The notes under the pieces: model-generated | The model's input: only the letters and a program-made list of their open reading frames with translations | Database searches by the model: none | What the model was told of the DNA's origin: nothing | DNA from: Chrysopilus asiliformis | Lineage: Eukaryota > Arthropoda > Insecta > Diptera > Rhagionidae | Direction: 5' to 3' | DNA: 64,000 bases | Assembly: GCA_964034945.1 (NCBI GenBank) | Contig: OZ035962.1 | Location: 26,843,530 to 26,907,529 of the forward strand | Shown: positions 24,589 through 37,000 of the stretch, piece after piece | How positions within the stretch are numbered: position 1 is the stretch's first letter | Layout: each line of letters starts with the position of its first letter | Made by a program: the position numbers and the translations under genes

Positions 24589-24690
24589 AGTGTCGTGTCG
24601 TTTTCGACAAGAGTCGTTTTACGTGTTGTTGTTGGTAGAAAAACACTAACAACAACACGTGAAACGACTTGTCGAAAACGACACGACACT
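24589..24690. repeat. Near-perfect 102-bp hairpin
   Basis: AGTGTCGTGTCGTTTTCGAC (24589) is mirrored at 24671-24690. The arms are about 46 bp with one 2-base bulge and few mismatches, and the loop is about 10 bp. It is non-coding: either a foldback MITE or a potential hairpin-RNA source. Confidence 0.85.
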
Positions 24691-26446
24691 CGCAATCGGG
24701 GTGAATGATTTCGTTATCCTGAATTAGGTTTACTTTGTTTTTATCATAAAAGCGCGCTTTACCATTGTCGCAAAAAAACTGAATTTTCATTGCAATTTTG
24801 CTAATTTAATAGTCCTTTTAGCAACTAGAAATTTCGTTTTGTGTACATCTATTGAATGCAACATTTTTCGAAGTTCCAAATTAAAATATTGACAAGAACA
24901 GTCTATAAGAGTATTTTGTGTTAAGGATGATGACTTTTAAATTAACTATTTCTCAGAATTTTTATAATTATGTTCTTTTAATTCTAGGCGTCATAAAAAT
25001 TCATCGAAGTAACATTCTACTGGAAAACTTCAATAAAATGGTGGAATCGTTGGAATTCTAGAGCTTATTAAACTTAAATACAAAAGTTAAATTTGATGTA
25101 GATTTATGGCCAATTTTAAATAAAATAAAATATATACTTCTTAGCTATGCAGATATTTTTTTTATAATTCTGCATGGAAGAGTGATCATTTGAGCTTTAC
25201 TATCTTTTTTAAAACGTTTGCCAAAATGCATTTACCCCTGATGAAATTTCAAACTAAATTTTAGATAAAAAGAACCTACCGACATTTTCTCTAAACAGAT
25301 TTCAAGCCTTTTTATACTCTATATGAGAATGATATAGAAGCATATTACATTTAGTATACCGTTTGTAACGCATCTAGTGAATGAACTACACCAGGCTGTT
25401 TGGCAAAAGATTTTGATTTCCGCATGTTCGTCTGTGAACACCATAATTTTCGAAAGGATTGAGGTAGAGTTTTGAAACGGTTCCTTGTACGGTTGCGTTT
25501 TTCCGCAAATAGAAGGGCTAAGTTCTTGAATGGACCAAATCGGACCATACCTTATTATAAAAGGAATTATTTTAAGTTATAGTTTTTTAAAGATACTAAT
25601 TAAGACAACTAATCTAAGCTTCTATCTAGATAACAAATTTCAATAAACATAAAGTTTAAATATAGAAGTTATCTTCTTTCGTAAATTATTAAATTAATTA
25701 AGATAACGATGAATAAATAATTAAACAATTCATATATATATGTAATAATTATTTTTATTAATTCGTATTTTCAGAATTAAACCGTTTATCAATTCCAATT
25801 AAGTTTAATAAACAATATTCATTAAAATTGGGAGATTGAATAACTTCAGAAAAAGAAACGTCCATCATAGATATCATCTAAGCCGTATTTTCCCAAAAAT
25901 CTATCACTATAATTTTTCTATCTCATATGATTGAGCAATACATAGAAAAATTTTTTCATCTCATGTAGCCTCAATCAATAAAATACAATATTTGTCAATT
26001 ACATATTCCCGAACAACTGATTAAAAACCATTTTTTTAGAATCAGGCTTCAAGAAATATGACATCAACTCTCATAGAAATTGAAAAGGTCTTTTCCATGA
26101 CAATCATTACTCATATACCTACAAGTATGAGCTCATGAAAAATATCAATTCAAAACTATAAGATCATCTCCTGAATCAAATTTTTCCCTGACAACAGTGT
26201 TCAACTACCATCAAACTACTGGCTCAAGAAAAAATAAAATATCATCACACAATCTATCTGAACAAGAGTGAATTAAGCTTCTAACACAAACTACAACTAA
26301 TAACGAAATGTTATCATTAAATTAGGCTAACTTGCGATCGAAACCAATTCCCTATTTTTCTATAATTTCACTCAAAAATCCAATGTCGAATGCCAAAAAA
26401 AACCGAACTAAAATATTTTTACTTTTGAATTTAGCGGACAAAATCT
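24691..26446. other. Gene-free spacer with a diverged repeat copy
   Basis: No gene. About 25340-25560 is a diverged relative of the inverted-repeat element in Ptp61F intron 3. The remainder is AT-rich without recognisable structure. Confidence 0.5.
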
Positions 26447-26694
26447 AAAGCTCGATCCAGACTACACGGGGTACGAGGTTGGCACGTACCCCGAACATCG
26501 AGTGTTTGGATGGGAAATTTGCACATGGTTTCACCTAGTGAGTAAAATCAGAAGCTGTTTGATTATCCTCGTACGTGGTAACCGCGTACACGAATGAGCA
26601 AAACCCTGTGCAGTGTGGATGCAGTTCCATGTACGAGGAAACCAAAAACCTCGTATCTCGTACCCCGTACATCGTGTAGTCTGGATCGAGCTTT
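26447..26694. mobile_element. MITE with 22-bp terminal inverted repeats
   Basis: AAAGCTCGATCCAGACTACA... (26447-26468) is perfectly inverted at 26673-26694. The interior repeats GTACGAGG and GTACCCCG in both orientations, so it is strongly self-complementary. No coding capacity. Target duplication not resolved. Confidence 0.75.
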
Positions 26695-26769
26695 ACGCAA
26701 CAAAAAATACCACGATGTTCAACATATCATATAACATAAAGGAACGATCTCTCAAACCTTATGCCTGTT

Positions 26770-26965
26770 CGTTGGGCGCCACATCTGTTATGATGTCCTT
26801 ACTGCGTATTTTTGAGACAGCAAACAGATGATTGGGGCATGCTTATCACCTGCCAGTGAGTGCCCCGACCTCTGCCCACACACTCAGCAACTTGGCATGC
26901 TAGCGTTATGCCTGGCTAAGCTTAACGGATTCGCGGTGTTCTTGTTGCTGAGCGTGTGAAGAACA
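26770..26965 (-). mobile_element. Solo LTR plus primer-binding-site remnant (LTR retrotransposon)
   Basis: On the minus strand, 26965 to 26786 reads TGTTCTTCACACGC ... GACATCATAACA, a ~180-bp segment with TGTT/AACA ends. Four bases later comes TGGCGCCCAACG (26781-26770), which matches the complement of a tRNA-Lys 3' end, the usual kind of primer-binding site. Only about 75 bp of internal sequence remains before the neighbouring MITE, and no gag or pol is seen. A second LTR was not found. Confidence 0.45.
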
Positions 26966-27789
26966 TCCTCAGAATTTATTTGTACATGCCAAAAATCCTT
27001 ATATTTTCTGTCTATTTGTCCATCTGTCCGTCAATCGTACTGTCCGTTCGTCTATCCGTACTCATGTCCGTCTGTCCGTCCGACTATCGAATTTTCTACT
27101 ATTTAATCATTTCCGAATAAAATTTCTAACCAAAAATAACTTTTTGATTAGCTTAAATATGTACAACGGCTCATTCTTACCTCCATCATTCAATCTCCCA
27201 TTTAAAAAATCTTTTACCACATTATAACAATAGTTTTATTCAAAAAACATAAACTCCTGATAATTGTTATAAACACCTGTACACAATCTTGCATAATTAG
27301 TTTAAATTTATAAAACCTTACTTTGTAATAACACATCAAATTCAAACATTAACGATTCTCAAATAAGATAATAAGATCACGGTAATAGAACAAATCAAAA
27401 TAACTCAAATATTTACTCACTCTTTTCATATATTTTTATATGGTTGATTTGATTAAATGAATTCAGCCGTGGATGTGCACATCTTCGGTTGCAGAAATAT
27501 CATAGCTAAAAATCATCAAAAAAAGATTATGCATATGATTAAGAAACTATAATAAATTCTTTCATCTTCGAAAGATTACTTCCCTTATTTTTTTCACTTA
27601 TTTGAGCTCGTTCTATTTAAATATTTCAAGTTAAATATTCAGAACTTAAAAAAAATTTACAAAACAACAGCTAAACAAATCTCTGATGTCCCCAAAAAGG
27701 AAATTAAATTTCTTCTAGTACTAATTCTTATTTGTTCTTGCTTATAATTCTTGAAAATTACGTATGACGTAATCAATTCAAAATGATGC
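26966..27789. other. Gene-free spacer
   Basis: Contains a degenerate GTCCGTCTGTCC-like run at about 27005-27090. Otherwise AT-rich without coding capacity. Confidence 0.4.
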
Positions 27790-27885
27790 AACAAATTCTT
27801 GACGTAACAAATTCTTGACGTAACAAATTCCTGACGCAACAAATTCCTGACGCAACAAATTCCTGACGCAACAAATTCCTGACGC
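27790..27885. repeat. 16-bp minisatellite, six copies
   Basis: Six head-to-tail copies of AACAAATTCYTGACGY from 27790. The first two read TTGACGT and the last four CTGACGC, so two sequence variants are spatially segregated. Confidence 0.9.
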
Positions 27886-28571
27886 GATAAAAATTCTTAA
27901 GCACTACCAAGCCAAGAAATGAGACTTCCTCCAAAATTCTTTTTACTTGCAGACTTGAAAATATTAATTCTCTTGTGAAATTCTTCTAACTATCTTGACC
28001 GCTAATCTTCGGTAAAAAATATCCTCTTCTATACAAAACTTCTTCCAAAGAAAAAAAAAACTCAATTTCATCCGTATGAATTTATCGGATTTATCGATGA
28101 ATTTATCGGCAACAAAAGTTATATACTAATAATTATTTCGACGTTCAAATATCCTCTTTCAATAAAAAAAAAAACTCATTCATAAAAATCGCAGATTTTT
28201 TTTTTTAAATCCTTCTAGACTTCTCGATGACAAAAACTGAAGTGTCCTTTTTTCAATTCTCACCCCGACCTCTCCGATCAAAAAACTTTGCTTGCTTTTT
28301 ATTAATTAAAAATTCAGTAAAGTAAAAAAAAAACATGTAGTGAAATTGCGAAACAGTTTTTGCAATTTTCTCGAAAACGGCGAGTCGATTTGAAAAAATA
28401 CGAAGGTAAAATGTATTTAGAATAGGAAAATTCAATCGGACCACCCCTTTTCCCTCCCATACAAATGGTATGTCCTCATATTTGACAATTGGCCCCTAAT
28501 AATTGTAGCTTTTCTTATGTTTTATAATGAATTTCAATGATATTTAATAATAATATTGACTGGTTTGATAT
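27886..28571. other. Gene-free spacer
   Basis: Repeat-like phrases (TCTCGAAAACGG, CGGACCACCCC) near 28360-28450 resemble the intron 3 element of Ptp61F. No gene seen. Confidence 0.4.
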
Positions 28572-28817
28572 TTAACACTAGATTGCCCAAGCAAGTCATT
28601 TTGACTGCTTTTTAATTTCAATCAGAAAAACAATTATGTATATAATGACACAATTCGTTAGAATTTTGTGACTTTTTGTACAACATATAAATGCATTTAT
28701 TAATAATTGTAGTTACCTCCCCCCTCCTTTATTTCCGGTATATATATATGTGTTATACCTATATTGCCAAAAGCAGTCATTTAGACTGCTTGACTTCCTT
28801 GGGCAATCTAGTGTTAA
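28572..28817. mobile_element. TTAA-flanked piggyBac-like MITE
   Basis: TTAA (28572-28575 and 28814-28817) brackets CACTAGATTGCCCAA and its exact inverted copy (28799-28813). Subterminal AGTCATTTTGACTGCTT and AGCAGTCATTTAGACTGCT can form hairpins. 246 bp, non-coding. Confidence 0.75.
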
Positions 28818-28853
28818 AAGGTTAATAAGAAGAACACAAAACAATTTAGACTC

Positions 28854-28859
28854 TTTTAT
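28854..28859 (-). terminator. Polyadenylation signal of the aspartic protease gene
   Basis: AATAAA on the minus strand starts 9 nt after the stop codon, implying a very short 3' UTR. The neighbouring TTAA element ends at 28817, just beyond it. Confidence 0.55.
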
Positions 28860-28868
28860 TTAAAATAT

Positions 28869-30572
<1,704 letters not shown>

Positions 30573-30850
30573 TTTGATATGTTGACTCAAGCTTAAAAGA
30601 ATTACAAAGAATTAACGTTTTTTTTTGACAAAATTAAACAATTTATAGTACTCACTTGCACGAATGACCACAAACGGTTGACTTATGGAAGGACTCGAGA
30701 AGACGAGAAAAATGTTTTTAGAATATGTTAGCCACGTTCTAATTTCTGCAAAATTTTACAAAATATTTTCAACTTTGTAAAATTATGTACTTCAACAGAG
30801 TCCTTCTTACCAACTAATTTTATTTTGAAAAATCCACTGTATTTTATACT
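30573..30850 (-). promoter_or_regulatory. 5' UTR exons and TATA box of the aspartic protease (inferred)
   Basis: A TATAAAAT sequence reads on the minus strand at 30848-30841. A GTGAGT donor follows CAA at 30656/30655 and a TTTTAAG acceptor lies near 30590, so an intron probably splits the 5' UTR. A further GTAAGA donor (30810) and TTTTGCAG acceptor (about 30747) may bound another leader intron. No transcript evidence. Confidence 0.4.
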
Positions 30851-32172
30851 TTCGTTTCACGTTATTCTTAACGTCGCGTGTTGCTACTCGTAGCTTGCTT
30901 TCAGTTGTGCAAATATTTTCTTATGTTTAAAATTCTTACTACTGAACGTTGGGACAACGTTAAGACAAAGTAAATTTCTTAGAAAAATCTTAATAAAAAC
31001 CCAATTGATAACTGAATGATTATTATTAAACAAAACTACGAGTACGAAATTATTTGGTCAAATGTTTTTTTTGCCCCGTAAAAAATGCTGCGATTTGTTT
31101 TTATTAGTGCAAAGATCAACAACTGGTTTATTTTTGTGAATCAACAATTGAGTTTTATAATAAATACAAAAAAATTAACTTGCACTGTTTATCCAATTTC
31201 ACCCTATAATTTTTCTTCAAATCGTTAATTATGGAAATTTGGTTTACAGACCATGATAATACACAAGTGTATTAAATATTTATTTAACTGTTTATAATTG
31301 ACGTTTGTTTTTGATCTTAGACACATCATTCAAGGAATTTTTCTTGTTGTTTTTTAAGAAAATGCTAATTATTTAACCATAAGATCACATGTATTTTTCT
31401 TTTAAAAAAACATCATTTGATTATTATTAAAGGAAAAATTGCACTTAATTTTATGCTAGTAGAGGGTTATCAAAAAACCAACGGGCGGCGTAAGTAGGTC
31501 TGTAAGTACAGGCGCGCACCGCATTGTAGAATCTTCCCCATGAATCGAAAAAAGCATAAATTGCGACACAAGCTAATAATGCGTCATTTTACGTCACTAA
31601 CAAGTAAACCTTGGGAGGTCTAACTCTCAGATCTTGATGAAACTTACATATGTGAAAGAATGTTGAAAAATGAGAGTTACTTTTCCAAAAGTTGATAAAA
31701 AACTACGATTTTCGTAAGACTTACAAAGAATTTCAAGTCGCTAAGTCACCGCGTTCTAGAGTTATTTAAGATGCATAAAACGGACAGACCGACAGGCAGA
31801 TGCACGGACATAACAATTTTGATTGAAACAGATTTTGTATTGATGCCTGAAACAGATTTCGTATTGATCAGAAGACTTCGTATTGATATTGATTTCTATC
31901 TGCCCACGTTTTGAAGTCGGTCTCCGTCATGAATACAATAATTTTCCCTATATAGAAGAGACAAGTAAAAATGGAATCGTTTTTAGGGCCCAATTAAGCC
32001 TAGCGAACCACAATCAAACAAAAATATTATAAGAAATCGGCTAACATCGATTTGAAAATTTGAAAAATCCAATTAGCATGATCTAACGAGGCGGTCGCTT
32101 AACTACAAACTAGGCCCCCCATATGCCTATGATTTTTATTGTTAGCCTTTTAAAAGTTAAAAGTTTTGTTAA
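30851..32172. other. Gene-free spacer
   Basis: AT-rich non-coding sequence. 31590-31820 carries repeat-like phrases ending in GACAGACCGACAGGCAG. Nothing else recognised. Confidence 0.4.
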
Positions 32173-32854
32173 ACTGGGGCCTTATCAGGGAACTCGAATC
32201 GAAAGTGAAATCTACGGAAAATTCTGAAACGGTATCAGCTAACTCGATTTCGATCAAATATTTGTCATTCATTTTCGGAAATTTACTCGAATAGGTTGCA
32301 GTCGTCGGATTTGAAACTCGAAAACGAAATATGAGTAGTTTTAATGTTTTTTTATTTCATTTAAGGGTATTTTAAATACTAAATATAAATGAAATATAAA
32401 TGTTCGTTGTCCTTTGGTCCAATAATGTTGATGTGTGTTCCATCATCACATCCTATAACTCCATTTTATCATTTTGTATACCATTTTGGAGGCAACGCTA
32501 ACGCATCACTTTTATCCCGTACATATTTTCTGATAATCCTTGGACTGGAAACGCCGTCATCACTTTCATCACTGATATCCCGACACTTGAAAATGCCCGA
32601 CACTTATTATTTTTTCAACAACAAAAAAAAAACGGAAAAATTAGTAAACAATTTGAAATCGTATAGCTAATATTGACAGCTAAATATAAGCACGAATTTA
32701 TCAAGCTACCAGCAGGTTCCTTGTTTTCGATTAATTTATGGCAGTACATTTTACTCGAAACGAAAGTTTTACATGATACCAATGAAATCCGTTTTCGAGT
32801 GCGGTGTTCGAGTCGATTTGATTTTCGATTCGAGATACATGATAAAGCCCCTGT
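32173..32854 (-). mobile_element. Decayed PIF/Harbinger transposon
   Basis: GGGGCCTTATCAGGGAACTC (32176 onward) is imperfectly inverted at about 32822-32851, and both ends share CTCGAATCGAAA. On the minus strand 32462-32400 reads GVIGCDDGTHINIIGPKDNEH, which matches the first-aspartate block of Harbinger-type DDE transposases. Upstream, RDISDES is a possible further transposase fragment. Stops and the short length show the gene is dead. Target duplication unclear. Confidence 0.65.
32400..32462 (-). pseudogene. Harbinger transposase fragment (first DDE aspartate block)
   Basis: 21 codons on the minus strand carry GCDDGTHI, the diagnostic motif of the HARBI1-like nuclease. The frame is interrupted by stops upstream, and the remaining catalytic residues were not found. 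Confidence 0.6.
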
Positions 32855-34023
32855 TTTCGGACAACCGAAAATTGAAGAACTTTTTTTTTAGAAAACCGAA
32901 AACTTTATTTGTGGAATGATTTTTGGGAGCTGAAAAGTTAAAACCTGGTGTGAACTTAAAACTCAATATAGCTTAGCCAACGAAAAGTCCTTCACGCCCT
33001 GTGAAGATGCTTTCAAGACGAGTGGAGTATTAAAAATGCAAAAATTATATTAAATATAAAAGAAATATATATTCACTCATTAATTATATTAATTAAAAAA
33101 TATCTGTACAATTGAAATATAAATTTTTCCATTATTTCTAAATAAAACTATTACAAGTAGAACACAATTTAATAGAAATTTTACAATTTGTTTTACTTAA
33201 AGCACATAATCGTTTGTATAATATATAGAATTATTTTATAATATTGTTTTAATTTCTTAATATCTTAAAATTATTAGCATTTAATGGTTTTAACAAGTAC
33301 CACATCCAAACAAACGGCCCTTATTTATCAATTTTTTTACATAATCATATTTTTTATTTCCTTATATTTTTAATTATTTTACTTTAATTGATTTTCACAA
33401 TAATCATTCTTACTATACTTACGTATAATTTATTTAAATATAAAACAACTAGAATATAACAAAATACTAACTTTATTTCAAAATACTGTGATCAAATTCA
33501 TACAAAATTAAGGAGACATTCAATCGATACATCATTCCTCATTATATTATTTCGTTATTCCGAGGAATCCGAAGTAGCGTTAAGTTTGTTCGATTTCCCA
33601 TCAATTTGTATTCTTGATTCCGCTGCGTTTCACTTCTGTTCGATTGCGTATGATCTAATATCGTTTTGAGGGTAGAATTACTTGTTGGCAATTTCAGAAT
33701 AGCAAAATACCAATTGAGTGGCGAATCGAATCGACTGAGTTTGGTTTTACGTTTTAACTTCGGATTATAGAATAGCCATGATTAACATCATTATTTTAAA
33801 TTAAACCATGTAAATACTACCTACTTACAGTACATTAAACTTTAGTTGAAATTTCCAAATCTTAAACATAAGCCAAAACAAGGCTCGAAACGTCAGGCTG
33901 GAAAATTTAAAAGCAATTTGTTTTTTTATTGCCCAAAAGTTGGACCGCTAAGCCCGCACATTATCAAAATCAAATCTTAAAAATGTATTTTCACGTCTTG
34001 AAGAAAGATTTTTATTTGTTAAA
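32855..34023. other. 3' flank / 3' UTR of the giant gene
   Basis: AT-rich with no coding capacity. The part nearest 34023 is presumably the 3' UTR of the minus-strand giant gene. Candidate minus-strand AATAAA signals are numerous and none is singled out. Confidence 0.4.
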
Positions 34024-37000
34024 TTAAACTTTTTTATGCCCTCTACTTTGACTTTTTAGCGAGTCAAGAAGATCATCGTTGCTGATATCACGATAGTCCC
34101 ATGCATCATTCACGGTAGGCGATTGATACTTATTGAACTCCCTCGGTTTCGCTTGACCGAACCTTGCAGAATATGTGATGGGCTCATGTTTTTTATTAGC
34201 TGAGTTTAAATTATTCGCCAGCTGTCTATGTTGGTTAGGATGATGATGATGATGACTATGTGAATGATGAGAATGTGATTGGCTGAGTTGCTGACGTTGA
34301 TTCGGATGGTGGTGGTTTTGCGGTTGCTGTTTATGAACAGCAGAGGGAAACATTTTGTCGCCTTGCTGTTTCAACGTTTGTATTTTATTGTTTTTGTTGC
34401 TATTACTACTACCAGTTTGACTTACAATATACGTATTATGGCTTGATGGAGTATAAATTATATTTGTAACACCACTATTTCTATTATTACTATTGTTAAT
34501 AGTGCTAGTTCTAGAATTAAGATGATTAGTTTTAATATTATTGCTAACGACTTTCTGTGTGATTGTATTAAATGTCACTTGCCGACTACTATTAATTATT
34601 ATATTTTTACTACCATTGATACGATCAGTCGTGTTATTAAAAGATGGTACTTTTAATTTCTCCGCAGATACTAAAGGGGTTGATGATGTTGAGCCTACGG
34701 TCGACGATGGTATCATCGAGAGAGATATTGGTTTCGATGAAGAGGATATGATTTTTATTTGATTGACATTTATATTTATAGTATTTGGTTTTGTAACGAT
34801 AGGTTTTGTATTAGTGCTAGTGCTGGTCACTTTTTGGTTAGGAGTTTTGTACTGTGACACTGGCAGCGGTACATCAACTGCAGGCTCATTCTTTAATTTA
34901 TCGAAAAGATCATCACCTGTCAAGGGTATGGCAGAAATTTTGCTAGGAATTACACTGGACGAGTCATTTGAATCGTCTTGCGAGTGCTTTCGTTTGGTTG
35001 CCATGGAAATAGTGGGTTTTGATAACGTTTCCGATTCAATCGATTTGGTCACAGAAGCTGTTCGAAAGGATTGGCCCAATTGTGATATTTGAACTGGCTG
35101 TCCCAATTGTCGCATTTGAATGGTCTGTTGCAATGGTGTCGTCGGAATCGACTGTCCCAAAGGTGACGTCTCAACAGATTGTCCTATTTGTGACATTTGC
35201 ATCGATTGGTTCGACTGCATCCCTTCCACCGAATGTGAAATATTTTGCGGCGTAGTTTCAATTTCAACCTCCGACGAATAGTCAACTGTGCAGATATCAA
35301 ACGATGGTGTATCATCCCTGATAGCAGAGTTCAACATAAGGTCACCGCTATCACATGACACAGAAGAAACCGAACAAGTCTTCGTTTCGACAACAGGTTT
35401 GGGTAAGTCAAGTTCCGGCATGTGGAAATTACCCGATGCATTTTTTGGGGTAACTAACTGTCGTTGGCTTTGACTAACTGCACTGGAAGTCGACGTAATC
35501 TCTTGATAGTCTTTATTTAAGTGGTCTTTAGGAGAAGAAGTCGAAGGCGGGGAATTCAAATTTGAATTCTTAGGGCTGGATTTATTTTTTGATGGACTTT
35601 TTGATTTCCACGAAGGCATCGGACGACATCTAAGCTTTGAATTGTGTTGATTTTCTATAGCTGGTGTCGATGGTTTTAGGAATGTAGAATTCGAGTCTGG
35701 GGAGGATTTTCGAACTGATATGGGGGAATCCATGTGCTGCGAATTCTTCGGCATTTGCTCCGGCACGTCCTTTTTTTGTATGTCAAAATCCATAATCGCA
35801 GGTGTTTTTGAAGAACTGGAGGCTTCTGTTAAATCCCTTTCAGAGATCTGATTAAATGTAATCGGATCGGTAGTATGGACAATGGGTTCTAAATCGACTG
35901 CTGGCTGTGGAGTTGTTCCCAAAAAAGTGGTATCCGGTTGACTTTGAATTGGCAACGTAATTGAATTGATTAGATTGTCAATTTCCGGCCCAAGATAGTC
36001 CAAATAGAAGTTAGTTTTATTTGCGTTTTCAGCTGGAAAATTCAATTGCCCATCGCTACTTATAACCACTTCTGGTTGGCCAGAAACTTCTAGCGGATTG
36101 AAAAACTGCTCAAAATTATCATTTGTTGGATTGCTTTCATTATTCGTGAATGCTGTATTGCGAGAATTCGTTGATTCGAAGATTATGTCCATATTAACAG
36201 TTTGATCGGTGGCTGTTGCTGAAATCACTTTTGGACTGTTGCTTATGTGATTTTCGATCAACGGGGAGAATACATTGGTGCTCCCTAGGCAGCTATCCGG
36301 GGTTTTGTACTGCTTGCCAGAAATCATACCATCACCCTTCTTCATTCCATCATATTCCACATCTAGACCCTCAATGATGTCCTCAAAGAAATCGGGCCAG
36401 TTGCCTGGTTTATTGTTTGTATTCCTTGAAAAGCTCGATTTGAACGGCATATTGTCTGTATTATTGTCCGTCGAATAGATGTCATTCGAGGTGTAGACAC
36501 TCGATGAGAATGGGTCAACATTTGACATTGACACCAGACTACTCATCTGGTTTAACTGATTCAATTGCATCATTGTGCTGCTGATTGTTGATGTTAATTC
36601 GCTATCGGTATTTGATAGGATCACTTCTGTTCCAATGCACAGATCTGACTCGTCTTGATTCGAATTGGCTGGATCTTGATTTTCTGGCTCCACAATTGGA
36701 TCAACTTGTTCTTCTTCTTCTTCTTTTGGCGTGACCTCTACGAAGTCTTCTACAACGTCTGCACTTTTATTACTTTTCTTATCCTCATCCTCTAACTTCA
36801 TAGCTTCAGAGACTTCACCGACTTTTTCTTTCACATCCACAATCTCTTCTTCGACGTCTTCAATAGAATCCGACGGTTGTGTCTCGGTCAATGTTGAAAT
36901 CAACTCTGTTTCAACTAAGTCTTTATGCAGAAACTGTTGAATACTGTAGCTATTGTGATTGATCCACGTATCCGTGAAAAGATTCTTCTTAGCATTGTGG

